From positions 1 to 42,741 of the forward strand of contig JAUUDF010000009.1 in assembly GCA_030826885.1 (NCBI GenBank): 42,741 bases of DNA. Direction: 5' to 3'. Source of the DNA: Sulfurovum sp. GTDB lineage: Bacteria; Campylobacterota; Campylobacteria; Campylobacterales; Sulfurovaceae. The notes under the pieces were generated by a model. It worked only from the letters and a program-made list of their open reading frames with translations. It had not been told where the DNA came from and ran no database searches. Below, in pieces: positions 7,899 through 15,701 of this stretch (its first letter is position 1; every line of letters starts with the position of its first letter). The translations under genes and the position numbers were made by a program.

Positions 7899-9949
7899 GC
7901 AAATTTGCTTTGAGCCTCTTCCAATACCTGTTTGATTGCTTTTTTGCTGAAAGGTTTACCTATGAAACGGTCAAAAAGCCCGTCGCTCTGCACTGCTGCA
8001 TTGGCATCACCGGAGATTGAAACGGCAAAGAGCGGCTTGCTTCCTTTGCGTTTTTCAAATGCCCTGAACCGTTGCATAACCTCCGATCCGGAGAGATGAG
8101 GCATGTGTTTGTCCAAAAAAATAACGGCAAAAGGATTCTCTTCTCTAACCGCCTGTTCAAGCATTTCAAGTGTCTCTTCTCCGTCCATTGCCGTATCGAT
8201 ATGGCAGAAGCTTTCCGAGAGTATTGCCTTAAGTAATTCAATGTTGATACGGTCATCATCAGCGATGAGTACACGCATAGGTTGTGCCTCATTGAGGAAA
8301 TTGTAGAGATCGTGGGCATAGTACTCATATTGAGAAATGATAGTAAACTCATGCTTATGCATGCCTATGAGTGAAAGGAACTTCTCTTCAACGATGAGCA
8401 GTGGTAAATTTCTTTTTTTCGCTTCTGTGATTACATCGGCATCGAGCTGGTGCTGAAAACAGATAAGGTGCGTTGCCTCTTCGGAAAGAGAACGTATGGA
8501 TTTATGTGCACTGATTTGCTCTTTTTCAATACCCATACGCAGCATATATCTCAATATATTTTTACTGGTGAATGCATTTTTTTTGTTTAGCAGCATGGCA
8601 ATTTTTGCATGTTTGCTTCGAAGCGGTTCGAACATAGGCTGTGTTGTTTTTGATGTAACCGGGATTGTAAAGTAAAAACGGCTTCCTTTATCGAGTTCAC
8701 TTTCTAGAAGAAGCTTTCCTCCAAGTAGATGTACATATTCAGCACAGATGGAGAGTCCGAGCCCCGTACCACCGTACTTTAATGCAGTATCATCCTCCGC
8801 CTGGGCAAATGCTTTGAATATCTCTTTCTGTTTTTCTTTTGCAATACCGATACCCGTATCACGCACAGAGATATCCATCTGTTTTGTTTTGGTATCGTAT
8901 TTTACAGCGAGCGTAATATTTTGTTTGGAAGGTGTGAACTTGTATGCGTTGTTCAGCAGGTTCATCAGTACGCGTTTAAGCATGACATCTTCAATGGTGA
9001 TCTCTTTGGGAAGATAGGGGTCGATGTAAATACTGTAGTTTATCTCTTTATTATACATATTGGCAGAGAAAGTTTTTGCAATATCGGCAATAAATTTTGT
9101 CGGATTGATGGTGACCGGTTCGGCTTTGCTACGTTCTCTTTGAGATGAGACACGGTCAAGGATAGAGGTGGTCAGTTCATTGATGAACTTTGCACTCTCC
9201 TTGGCATTGTGGACATATTGTAAGAGTCTGCTATCGGTTATTTGTTCTTCAAGTAGTTCAAGGAATCCATAGAGTGCATTCGCTGGTGTGCGAATATCGT
9301 GTACGGTATTGGAGAGGAAAGTGAGGGTTTCATCGCTTGTTTCGGTTTGTACCTGTTCTTTTTGAAGCTTGTCAACCTTTTCAACCATCTTCTCCGAACT
9401 TTCGAGAAGACGCTGGCTGATATATATCTCTTCTTCTCTCTCTTTCATATGGGGGTACATCATATAAATGGTATTGCTCAAAAACGGTACCAGGGCTTCA
9501 AGAATCTCAAGATCATCTTGTGTAAAATTGTGTATTTTGTAAATAGAAGAGTAGGCGGTCACCATGCCGAGAAAACGGTCACCGTCTGTAATGGGTACGA
9601 TAATTTTGGATTTAATACGTATATTATCGGGGTTGTCCACTGCAGGGAAATACTCTTTTTCACTGGCAAGATAATTGTAGATGCCGCTGCTGAGTGTGAA
9701 AAAACATTTGGCAAGTACCCCCTGCTGTCCAAGCATAGAGAGTTCATTGACGGTATTGTCGTTACGTGCACGCCGCAGAGTCGCAGTATCTTTGTCAAAT
9801 ACCCATAGAGAGGCATATTCCGTATCCATCAGCTCTTTGATAAGGTTTTCGATGACAAGATTTATCTCGATAGTGCTATCGAGTGTGTGTATCTGGCGTG
9901 TGGTCTCGTCGACAAGTGCCTTAAGTTCTTTTTTGCTGATTTGTTTCAT
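7895..9949 (-). CDS. GAF-domain hybrid histidine kinase with C-terminal receiver
   Basis: A cytosolic 684-residue sensor. Domain order: GAF-like sensor (about 20-165), coiled coil (168-205), HisKA with phosphoacceptor H217 (NTVHDIRTPANALYGF), HATPase_c with N box LMNLLNNAYKF, DTGIGIAKEKQ and GGTGLGLS (394-400), an unassigned segment (about 445-540) and a receiver (558-684) with DDD, phosphoacceptor D613 and the KP motif. The middle segment has receiver-like strand/helix spacing but no acidic pocket, so it may be a pseudo-receiver. Start 9949 is chosen because AAGGAT lies just before it; a longer frame upstream crosses the promoter. The gene is divergent from the PAS gene and convergent with the EAL gene. 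The GAF ligand cannot be told from sequence. Confidence 0.9.
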   Translation of the reverse strand: MKQISKKELKALVDETTRQIHTLDSTIEINLVIENLIKELMDTEYASLWVFDKDTATLRRARNDNTVNELSMLGQQGVLAKCFFTLSSGIYNYLASEKEYFPAVDNPDNIRIKSKIIVPITDGDRFLGMVTAYSSIYKIHNFTQDDLEILEALVPFLSNTIYMMYPHMKEREEEIYISQRLLESSEKMVEKVDKLQKEQVQTETSDETLTFLSNTVHDIRTPANALYGFLELLEEQITDSRLLQYVHNAKESAKFINELTTSILDRVSSQRERSKAEPVTINPTKFIADIAKTFSANMYNKEINYSIYIDPYLPKEITIEDVMLKRVLMNLLNNAYKFTPSKQNITLAVKYDTKTKQMDISVRDTGIGIAKEKQKEIFKAFAQAEDDTALKYGGTGLGLSICAEYVHLLGGKLLLESELDKGSRFYFTIPVTSKTTQPMFEPLRSKHAKIAMLLNKKNAFTSKNILRYMLRMGIEKEQISAHKSIRSLSEEATHLICFQHQLDADVITEAKKRNLPLLIVEEKFLSLIGMHKHEFTIISQYEYYAHDLYNFLNEAQPMRVLIADDDRINIELLKAILSESFCHIDTAMDGEETLEMLEQAVREENPFAVIFLDKHMPHLSGSEVMQRFRAFEKRKGSKPLFAVSISGDANAAVQSDGLFDRFIGKPFSKKAIKQVLEEAQSKFA

Positions 9950-9983
9950 TTTTATCCTTGTCATACTCATGAAATATAAACAT

Positions 9984-9989
9984 ATTATA
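9984..9989 (-). promoter_or_regulatory. -10 box for the GAF hybrid kinase gene
   Basis: Minus-strand context ACTATAATATG contains TATAAT 34 bases before the ATG at 9949. The intergenic region (9950-10093) is AT-rich and shared with the divergent PAS gene. Confidence 0.5.
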
Positions 9990-10059
9990 GTATAAAAATG
10001 CTCAAAAGTGTGTAGGAAAAATCCTAAAGACAAATTGAGATTTTTATGGTACCATTCTA

Positions 10060-10067
10060 TGTATAGT
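10060..10067 (+). promoter_or_regulatory. -10 region for the PAS/Roadblock/SixA genes
   Basis: TGTATAGT lies 26 bases upstream of the PAS start codon. One mismatch from TATAAT, with TG directly in front. It probably transcribes PAS, Roadblock and sixA together. Confidence 0.4.
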
Positions 10068-10093
10068 AAAATTTTTAACAGGGAGTGAGAATC

Positions 10094-10612
10094 ATGGAAA
10101 GACCAGTACCAACTGATGTTGAGCACGAAGTCAGCAGTATCGATTTAATTGTTTCAAAATCAGATGCGGAAGGGAATATTACCTATGCCAATCCGATCTT
10201 TGTGAAAATCTCCGGTTATTCTCAGGGAGAGCTGCTGGACAAACCGCATTCTATTTTGCGTCACCCGGATATGCCCAAAGTGGTATTTAAATACCTGTGG
10301 GATAATATTAAACAGGGCAAGGAAGTCGTCGCCTATGTAAAAAACCTCTGTAAAGACGGTGGTTATTACTGGGTACTCGCACAGGTACGTATGGCAAAGA
10401 ATCCGGATGGGTCATTTCGTAATTATGTTTCTACTAGACGCTGTGTCTCTGAGAGTGCCAAAAAGACGATAGGGGCTCTTTATGCCGATTTGCTGAAGAT
10501 AGAACAGGAAGAGGGTGTTGAAGCATCTGAAAAAGCGTTGGAGAACTTTCTCGCCGAACATGGACAGAGCTTCGATACATTTAACGACTTTATGAAACAA
10601 CTCAATCAATAA
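10094..10612 (+). CDS. CetB/Aer-type PAS sensor protein
   Basis: A 172-residue soluble PAS protein. The PAS domain (about 15-115) carries the Aer/CetB hallmark stretch: NITYANPIFVKISGY, then LRHPDMPK, then NLCKDGGYYWVLA with W93. These proteins bind FAD and sense redox state; Campylobacter CetB pairs with the membrane transducer CetA for energy taxis. No CetA-like or other chemoreceptor gene is in this window, so its partner must be elsewhere or among the kinases next door. The C-terminal 55 residues are helical and acidic. An alternative GTG nine bases upstream is less likely because the GGGAGTGAG ribosome site fits the ATG. The gene is followed 21 bases later by the Roadblock gene. Confidence 0.87.
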   Translation: MERPVPTDVEHEVSSIDLIVSKSDAEGNITYANPIFVKISGYSQGELLDKPHSILRHPDMPKVVFKYLWDNIKQGKEVVAYVKNLCKDGGYYWVLAQVRMAKNPDGSFRNYVSTRRCVSESAKKTIGALYADLLKIEQEEGVEASEKALENFLAEHGQSFDTFNDFMKQLNQ

Positions 10613-10633
10613 TTTTATCAAAAAGGAAGAAAA

Positions 10634-11023
10634 ATGATAGATTTTGACAAAGCGATGAAACGACTGCGTGCTGTTAACGGTTATCTTGGTTCAGCGGTAC
10701 TAAATTACTCAGGTGAAACACTGTATGTTGACAATGACAATACCGGTACAGATATTCCGTATTCTGCAAGTATTTTCAATGATGCCTTCAGAATGGTCTC
10801 GGAATCTTCACTTGATGTCGGTTTCTCTGAAGCAGCTTCCATTGAAGCAAAGACGCTTGACGGTCATGTCTTTCTCATCAACAGTGCCGGCGTACTAGCA
10901 AGTGATAATTTTGCAAAGATCAACGTTTTTGCCATATTCAGAGATGACGGGAATGTGGCACTGGCAAAGATGATTATGGATAAGGCATCAAAAACGATGT
11001 CCGAAGAGCTTGCTAAACTGTAA
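10634..11023 (+). CDS. Roadblock/LC7-fold protein
   Basis: A 129-residue protein whose pattern matches the Roadblock/LC7 fold: an opening helix, then GYLGSAVLNYSGETLY, a central helix (SASIFNDAFRMVSESS), the strand pair TLDGHVFLINSAGV and NVFAIFRDDGNVALAKMIMDKA. In bacteria such proteins (MglB is the studied example) act as GTPase-activating or scaffold partners of Ras-like GTPases. A Ras-like GTPase lies 4.2 kb downstream on the same strand, so pairing is a sensible inference, not proven. AAAGGAAG stands before the ATG. There is no catalytic motif to confirm the family, so the call rests on fold pattern and context. The next gene, the SixA-type phosphatase, follows at once. Confidence 0.7.
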   Translation: MIDFDKAMKRLRAVNGYLGSAVLNYSGETLYVDNDNTGTDIPYSASIFNDAFRMVSESSLDVGFSEAASIEAKTLDGHVFLINSAGVLASDNFAKINVFAIFRDDGNVALAKMIMDKASKTMSEELAKL

Positions 11024-11052
11024 TTAAAGTATGAATAAAAAGGAGCATTGTC

Positions 11053-11592
11053 ATCAAAACGCTATATCTTATTAGACATGCCAAATCAAGCTGGAAAGAT
11101 ATCGATGCGAGTGATTTCGAACGGGGACTGACCAAAAAGGGAAAGAAGGCGATCGAAATGATCGGCTCTTATCTGATGCTCCGCGGTACGAAACCCGACC
11201 ACATTCTTGCAAGTTGTGCCGTACGAACACAGGAGACTGCAGACCGCCTTGCTAAAAAACTCTCCTATGAAGGGCATATTGATTATCTTCAGGAACTCTA
11301 CTTTACTGATACCCAGACACTTGAAGAGCTGGTGAGTATGCAGGATGATGCGTATGAGACGATCTTTGTCATAGGGCACAATCCGCAGATCACCGATATG
11401 GCAAACATGCTCATTGATGAACACATTTCCAAAATACCGACCATGGGTGTTGTCGCAATAGAATTCGATATATCTAAATGGAGTGATATCTTTGAGGCAA
11501 AAGGGCATCTTGATTTCTTTATTTACCCTAAGCAGTTTCAATATTATGTTCCTAATCAGATTAGAGCGGTACTCAATAGGGAAATGAGGTAA
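11053..11592 (+). CDS. sixA: SixA-type histidine phosphatase with no canonical start codon
   Basis: A histidine-phosphatase-superfamily protein of about 179 residues. The family opening LYLIRHAKSSW is intact (RHA motif), as are ADRLAKKL and the second active-site region VIGHNPQITDM. In E. coli SixA removes phosphate from the Hpt domain of ArcB, so the Hpt gene 3 kb downstream is a candidate target. The start is odd: between the in-frame stop at 11032 and the RHA motif there is no ATG, GTG or TTG. The best position by ribosome site (AAAAAGGAG, seven bases before) is the ATC at 11053, which would read I/M-KTLYLIRHA; ATT at 11047 is too close to the Shine-Dalgarno. The first ATG, at 11158, would delete the catalytic motif. 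Either a near-cognate start is used, or one base differs from a functional ancestor. Confidence 0.8.
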   Translation: MKTLYLIRHAKSSWKDIDASDFERGLTKKGKKAIEMIGSYLMLRGTKPDHILASCAVRTQETADRLAKKLSYEGHIDYLQELYFTDTQTLEELVSMQDDAYETIFVIGHNPQITDMANMLIDEHISKIPTMGVVAIEFDISKWSDIFEAKGHLDFFIYPKQFQYYVPNQIRAVLNREMR

Positions 11593-11625
11593 TTAAAGCA
11601 AAACTACAGTAAAGTTTTATAAAGA

Positions 11626-11631
11626 TATGAT
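11626..11631 (+). promoter_or_regulatory. possible -10 box for the REC-kinase-REC hybrid gene
   Basis: TATGAT 38 bases before the GTG start, in an AT-rich gap. A small hairpin (AAAACT/AGTTTT, near 11600-11619) precedes it and could end the sixA transcript. Weak. Confidence 0.3.
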
Positions 11632-11669
11632 GTTTTAAGTAGACTAAAAAAATCACTATGGAGTAGTGT

Positions 11670-13262
11670 GTGCCTCAATCTATTCATGAACTGGTAAAAG
11701 AGCTGACGCCTCTTTCTATTTTGTATGTTGAGGACAATGCTCTGGGACGGGAGAGTACTGTAGAGCTGCTTGAAATGTTTTTTGACAATATCGATGTCGC
11801 AATAGACGGAGTAGATGGTTTGGAACAATATCGGCGCTATTACGATACCCACCAGCGTAACTATGATATAGTCCTGACCGATATTAATATGCCGAGAATG
11901 GACGGTATAGAGATGGTAAAACAGATAAAACAGCTGCATGACAGACAGGATTTCATTGCGCTTTCTGCGCATAATGAAACAGAGTATCTGATGAAACTGA
12001 TCGATCTTGAGATCACCCACTTCATTCCAAAGCCCATTGAAATTACACGTTTTGAAAAGGTCTTTACGGATGTGTTGGAGATCATGATTCAAAAACAGAA
12101 GTTCCGCCGTATTAACGAGTATCTTGAACGGTCAAAAAGAATGGCAGAGGAGGCGACACAGCAAAAGAGTCAGTTTCTTGCCAACATGTCACATGAGATC
12201 CGTACCCCGCTCAATGCCATTGTCGGTTTCATTAAATTGCTTGAAGAGAAAGAGACCGACAGTGAGAAGCTTCAATATATGCATGTGATCAAGAATGCCT
12301 CCGATTCGCTGCTGCAGATCATCAACGATATTCTCGATATTAGCAAAATTGAGAGCGGCAAACTGAAGATAGAGCCCTATAACTTCAACCCTTATGACGA
12401 ACTTGTTTCCGTTGCCGAACTCTTTCAGGCGAAAGCGGCAAAAGAAAAAATTGATTTTAAAATAAAATACAACAGCAACATGCCGAAAATCCTCTATGCC
12501 GATGCCCTGCGGATCAAACAGATTTTCAGCAATCTGCTCTCCAATGCCATCAAATTTACACCCCAGGGTGAAACAGTAAAGAGCATCGTATGGTACAAGG
12601 ACGGCCGACTGAACATTGTGGTCAAAGACTACGGCATAGGTATCAGTGAAGAGAAACAAAAAGCCATATTTGAACCCTTTACCCAGGCCGATGGATCAAC
12701 CGCACGATTATATGGAGGAACCGGACTCGGCTTGACCATTTCGCTTGAACTGGCACGTATGCTTGGCGGAGAACTGACACTTAAAAGTGAAGAGGGGAAA
12801 GGCAGTCTTTTCAAACTTTCCGTACCGATGCCTCTTGGTGAAGAAGAAGAGAGTGTTGAGGATGAAGATATTGTATTTTCAGGGCATGTACTCATTGTTG
12901 AAGATTATGAAGCGAACAGAATGTTTTTGAGTATTCTTCTTGAAAATCTCGGTCTGACATATGAGATGGCAAATGACGGGGTTGAAGCGATTGAGAAATT
13001 CAAGACCGAAGAGTACGATCTGATACTCATGGATGAAAACATGCCCAACATGGGTGGTACGGATGCGGCACGACAGATCGCCAAAATTGAAAAAGAGAGA
13101 GGGCAGGTACATACACCGGTTATTTCTCTGACTGCCAATGCGCTCAAAGGTGACAGGGAGCGTTTTCTTGAAGCCGGATTCGATGATTATCTGAGCAAGC
13201 CGATCGATCCGGTTTATCTGAAAAGAGCGATGAAGCGTTTTCTTCCGTATACGATTGACTAG
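11670..13262 (+). CDS. hybrid histidine kinase, REC-HisKA-HATPase-REC
   Basis: A soluble 530-residue kinase framed by two receivers. The first receiver (about 15-140) has E21-D22 and phosphoacceptor D71 with the KP motif at 121-122. HisKA carries H175 (ANMSHEIRTPLNAIVGF). HATPase_c has the N box FSNLLSNAIKFT, DYGIGISEEKQ and GGTGLGLTIS. The second receiver (406-530) has phosphoacceptor D455 and K510. An N-terminal receiver suggests the kinase is itself switched by another kinase or by the Hpt protein. Starts with GTG at 11670, with GGAG six bases upstream; no ATG fits as well. Its 3' neighbour, the membrane kinase, begins 11 bases after the stop, so the two are an operon. Confidence 0.92.
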   Translation: MPQSIHELVKELTPLSILYVEDNALGRESTVELLEMFFDNIDVAIDGVDGLEQYRRYYDTHQRNYDIVLTDINMPRMDGIEMVKQIKQLHDRQDFIALSAHNETEYLMKLIDLEITHFIPKPIEITRFEKVFTDVLEIMIQKQKFRRINEYLERSKRMAEEATQQKSQFLANMSHEIRTPLNAIVGFIKLLEEKETDSEKLQYMHVIKNASDSLLQIINDILDISKIESGKLKIEPYNFNPYDELVSVAELFQAKAAKEKIDFKIKYNSNMPKILYADALRIKQIFSNLLSNAIKFTPQGETVKSIVWYKDGRLNIVVKDYGIGISEEKQKAIFEPFTQADGSTARLYGGTGLGLTISLELARMLGGELTLKSEEGKGSLFKLSVPMPLGEEEESVEDEDIVFSGHVLIVEDYEANRMFLSILLENLGLTYEMANDGVEAIEKFKTEEYDLILMDENMPNMGGTDAARQIAKIEKERGQVHTPVISLTANALKGDRERFLEAGFDDYLSKPIDPVYLKRAMKRFLPYTID

Positions 13263-13273
13263 GAAGAGATGAA

Positions 13274-14686
13274 ATGATAGACATGCCTGACAGCGCGGAG
13301 TTGTTTGTAAGGAAAAAGGTAAAACTCCTTCTGAAAATTTTTCTTGTATTGATGACCGTGATCGGAATGATGAGCCTGATCAGGCTTATTGAAGGAGACT
13401 ATACACAGGCTCTTGCAGATATCTTTTTTTTCTTGATCGTTGTCTACGGATACCTTAAACTGCACCAAAAAAAATTGTATTATTTGTCTGTTGTAAGGAT
13501 TGTATTTGCCGCTGCATTTGCTGCTTCGGTTTTTCTGCTCTTCAATCATCCGGATAACCCCATACGGTTTATATGGATTTCGACAGTTGTCTATATGGTG
13601 TTTTATCTGTTTGACAGAAAAGAGTCTGCGTATTGGATAGCCTTGTCCGGTATATTGTTTTTAATACTTTTTGTGTTTCGTATAGAGGGTTTGAAGATAA
13701 GCCTGGTGGAGTTTCTTACCTGGATCATGAATATGGTAGTTGTCCTTATGATCGCATACTGGTATGCAGAAATAGAAGAAGAAGCATCGGGGGCTCTTTT
13801 GCATGCGAAGAAGAGACTCTCTGATGAAGTAGAGCAAAAGACGTATGAGCTTAGATTAAGACAGACACAGCTGGAGGAAAAAACGAAAGAGCTTCAAAAG
13901 CTCAATGAGACGCTTGAAGAGAAGGTACGTATTGAAACCGAGAAGAACCGTCAGCAGGAAGAGGTGCTTTTCAGGCAGGCGCGTTATGCGCAGATGGGAG
14001 AGATGATCAGCATGATCGCCCATCAGTGGCGACAACCGCTAAATGCGATAGCGACACTCAATGCAACCATTAACATCAAGAACGACACGCATGGATGTGA
14101 CCAGCCGTTTTTGGAGGAGAAGACCCGTCTTATCGCTGAAAATGTCAAGCATCTCTCTTCTACCATCGATGACTTTAGAAGCTTTTTCAGGATGGATAAA
14201 CATAAAAAAACAAAAATGACCGATGAGATCATCGATGATACGCTGCGACTTTTGAAAAGCGCCCTTGAGTCCAAGGATATTGCTATTGTGAAAGAGATGT
14301 ACTGTAACTGCAAGGTCCTGACCTATCCGAATGAGATTGTGCATGTGCTGCTGAATCTTTTGAAAAATGCTGAAGATGCTTTTGTCTCCAGAAAGATAGA
14401 AACACCTGTTATTACAATACGTACTGTCAAAAAGGACGAATACGCTCTGATTGAAGTCGAAGACAATGCCGGGAGTATTGAGGAGGGGATTATGGAGAAG
14501 ATTTTCGATCCCTATTTTACGACCAAAGACGAGAATGTCGGTACAGGGTTGGGACTGTATATGTCGCGTTTGATTATTCATGACCACTGTGGCGGAAAGA
14601 TGGAGGCAAAGAATACAGAGGAGGGAGTGGTATTCAGCGTTTATCTTCCGCACTGTTATGACAATGAAGAACAGTCCCTTTCATAG
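13274..14686 (+). CDS. six-helix membrane histidine kinase
   Basis: A 470-residue inner-membrane kinase. About six hydrophobic segments occupy residues 17-165 with only short loops, so the signal is probably sensed within or near the membrane. A strong coiled coil (170-235) leads to a HisKA box with H250 in SMIAHQWRQPLNAI, the Campylobacterota type of phosphoacceptor site. HATPase_c follows with N box LLNLLKNAEDAF, EDNAGSIEE and GTGLGLYMS. The D box reads DNAGS rather than DNGxG, close enough to bind ATP. There is no receiver, so the output must be a separate protein; the lone receiver at 6184 or the first receiver of the preceding hybrid kinase are candidates. AGGAAG lies seven bases before the ATG. 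Confidence 0.9.
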   Translation: MIDMPDSAELFVRKKVKLLLKIFLVLMTVIGMMSLIRLIEGDYTQALADIFFFLIVVYGYLKLHQKKLYYLSVVRIVFAAAFAASVFLLFNHPDNPIRFIWISTVVYMVFYLFDRKESAYWIALSGILFLILFVFRIEGLKISLVEFLTWIMNMVVVLMIAYWYAEIEEEASGALLHAKKRLSDEVEQKTYELRLRQTQLEEKTKELQKLNETLEEKVRIETEKNRQQEEVLFRQARYAQMGEMISMIAHQWRQPLNAIATLNATINIKNDTHGCDQPFLEEKTRLIAENVKHLSSTIDDFRSFFRMDKHKKTKMTDEIIDDTLRLLKSALESKDIAIVKEMYCNCKVLTYPNEIVHVLLNLLKNAEDAFVSRKIETPVITIRTVKKDEYALIEVEDNAGSIEEGIMEKIFDPYFTTKDENVGTGLGLYMSRLIIHDHCGGKMEAKNTEEGVVFSVYLPHCYDNEEQSLS

Positions 14687-14819
14687 AAGGTTTCGAACCG
14701 GTGATCTGTTTTTGCCATTTGTCTTTTTCTTATATGTACGAATTTGGAACAGGAAAGAATAAATTATAAATATTATATTTTTTATGAAAAAAACAGTAAC
14801 TAAAAGCAAGAGGCTTTAG

Positions 14820-14827
14820 TGTATAAT
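14820..14827 (+). promoter_or_regulatory. -10 box for the Hpt-GTPase-PAS kinase operon
   Basis: TG followed directly by a perfect TATAAT (14822-14827), about 40 bases before the Hpt start codon. The 180-base gap upstream (14687-14866) is very AT-rich and holds no other gene. This promoter rules out an in-frame GTG at 14819 as the Hpt start. Confidence 0.6.
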
Positions 14828-14866
14828 CCACTATACTCTATTCCCAATAGTACACGGGTGGTGAAG

Positions 14867-15187
14867 ATGGATCAACTGATTGAAGAGACACTGCAAATAG
14901 CCAAAGCGCGTTTTGAATCATTCGGATTTAAAGAAACACAGATTACACAACTGCTTGCATCGGGGAAGAGGGATCTTACCCAGGAGCTTGACATACTCAA
15001 AGTACTGCTGGAGGAGTCACCTGCCGATATTGAGCGCATCAATCAATCGCTGCATGCGCTCAAAGGACTTTTTTTCAATATGGGAAATACCGCAGCGGGG
15101 GATATGATGGCTGAGCTTAGAGGAAACGATGACCCCCATAGCGCTATTGAAAAGATCAAACAGTTTTTAAAAGAAGGTATACACTGA
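14867..15187 (+). CDS. histidine phosphotransfer (Hpt) protein
   Basis: A 106-residue all-helical protein with the Hpt signature INQSLHALKGLFFNMG, phosphoacceptor H63 followed by A-L-K-G. It would pass phosphate between the hybrid kinase receivers and a second receiver. The ATG at 14867 is chosen: the longer frame would start inside the -10 box, and GGTGGTGAAG before the ATG is an acceptable if weak ribosome site. One base separates its stop from the GTPase gene, so phosphorelay and GTPase are made from one message. Stand-alone Hpt proteins are not common in Campylobacterota, to my knowledge. SixA, encoded 3 kb upstream, is the type of enzyme that dephosphorylates Hpt domains. Confidence 0.85.
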   Translation: MDQLIEETLQIAKARFESFGFKETQITQLLASGKRDLTQELDILKVLLEESPADIERINQSLHALKGLFFNMGNTAAGDMMAELRGNDDPHSAIEKIKQFLKEGIH

Positions 15188-15188
15188 A

Positions 15189-15698
15189 ATGATATCTAAA
15201 AAAATCATACTGATTGGAGATTTCTCAACAGGAAAGACCAGTCTCATTCGCCGTTTTGTCGATAATCAGTTCAGTGACAGTTATCTAAGCACCATCGGGG
15301 TGAAGATATCCAGAAAAGAGATCGTGCTGGACAGGGTCACAGTTCAGGGACTGATTTGGGATATCGAAGGAGGTACGGCGCAGAAACCGGTGAACAAAAC
15401 CTATATTCTCGGTGCGCACGGCTGCATTCTGGTCGCCGACATTACACGTCCTGAAAGTATCGACCATATTGCTGAGTACATCAAAATCGTCAAGGGTGTA
15501 TCTGCTTCGGCACCTCTGGTACTGGCCCTCAACAAAAGTGATCTTCTGCCAGAAAAACAAAGAGTGACCGCATATGAAGAGGTGATGCGGCACTATCCTG
15601 AGTTGGACGGGCACATTTACCTGACATCGGCAAAAACCGCAGAAGGGGTCGAAAGGGTGTTCGCATCTATTGCCGAATTGATGATGGAGAAGGGGTAG
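15189..15698 (+). CDS. Ras/Rab-like small GTPase
   Basis: A 169-residue soluble GTPase with all five guanine-nucleotide motifs: P-loop GDFSTGKTS (10-18), switch I threonine T35 in STIGVK, switch II WDIEGG (57-62), NKSD (115-118) and TSAK (146-149). The spacing is that of eukaryote-like Rab/Ras proteins rather than of translation or Era-type GTPases. The residue matching the catalytic glutamine of Ras (Q61) is glycine here (G62), so intrinsic GTP hydrolysis may be slow and depend on a partner. There is no C-terminal cysteine for lipid attachment. It sits between the Hpt gene (one base) and the PAS kinase gene (three bases). The Roadblock protein at 10634 is the obvious candidate regulator. Confidence 0.9.
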   Translation: MISKKIILIGDFSTGKTSLIRRFVDNQFSDSYLSTIGVKISRKEIVLDRVTVQGLIWDIEGGTAQKPVNKTYILGAHGCILVADITRPESIDHIAEYIKIVKGVSASAPLVLALNKSDLLPEKQRVTAYEEVMRHYPELDGHIYLTSAKTAEGVERVFASIAELMMEKG

Positions 15699-15701
15699 CC
15701 A

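Noticed and set aside
14693-14715. TTCGAA stretch resembling a tRNA T-loop
   Set aside because: No flanking T-stem pairing, acceptor stem or anticodon arm on either strand.
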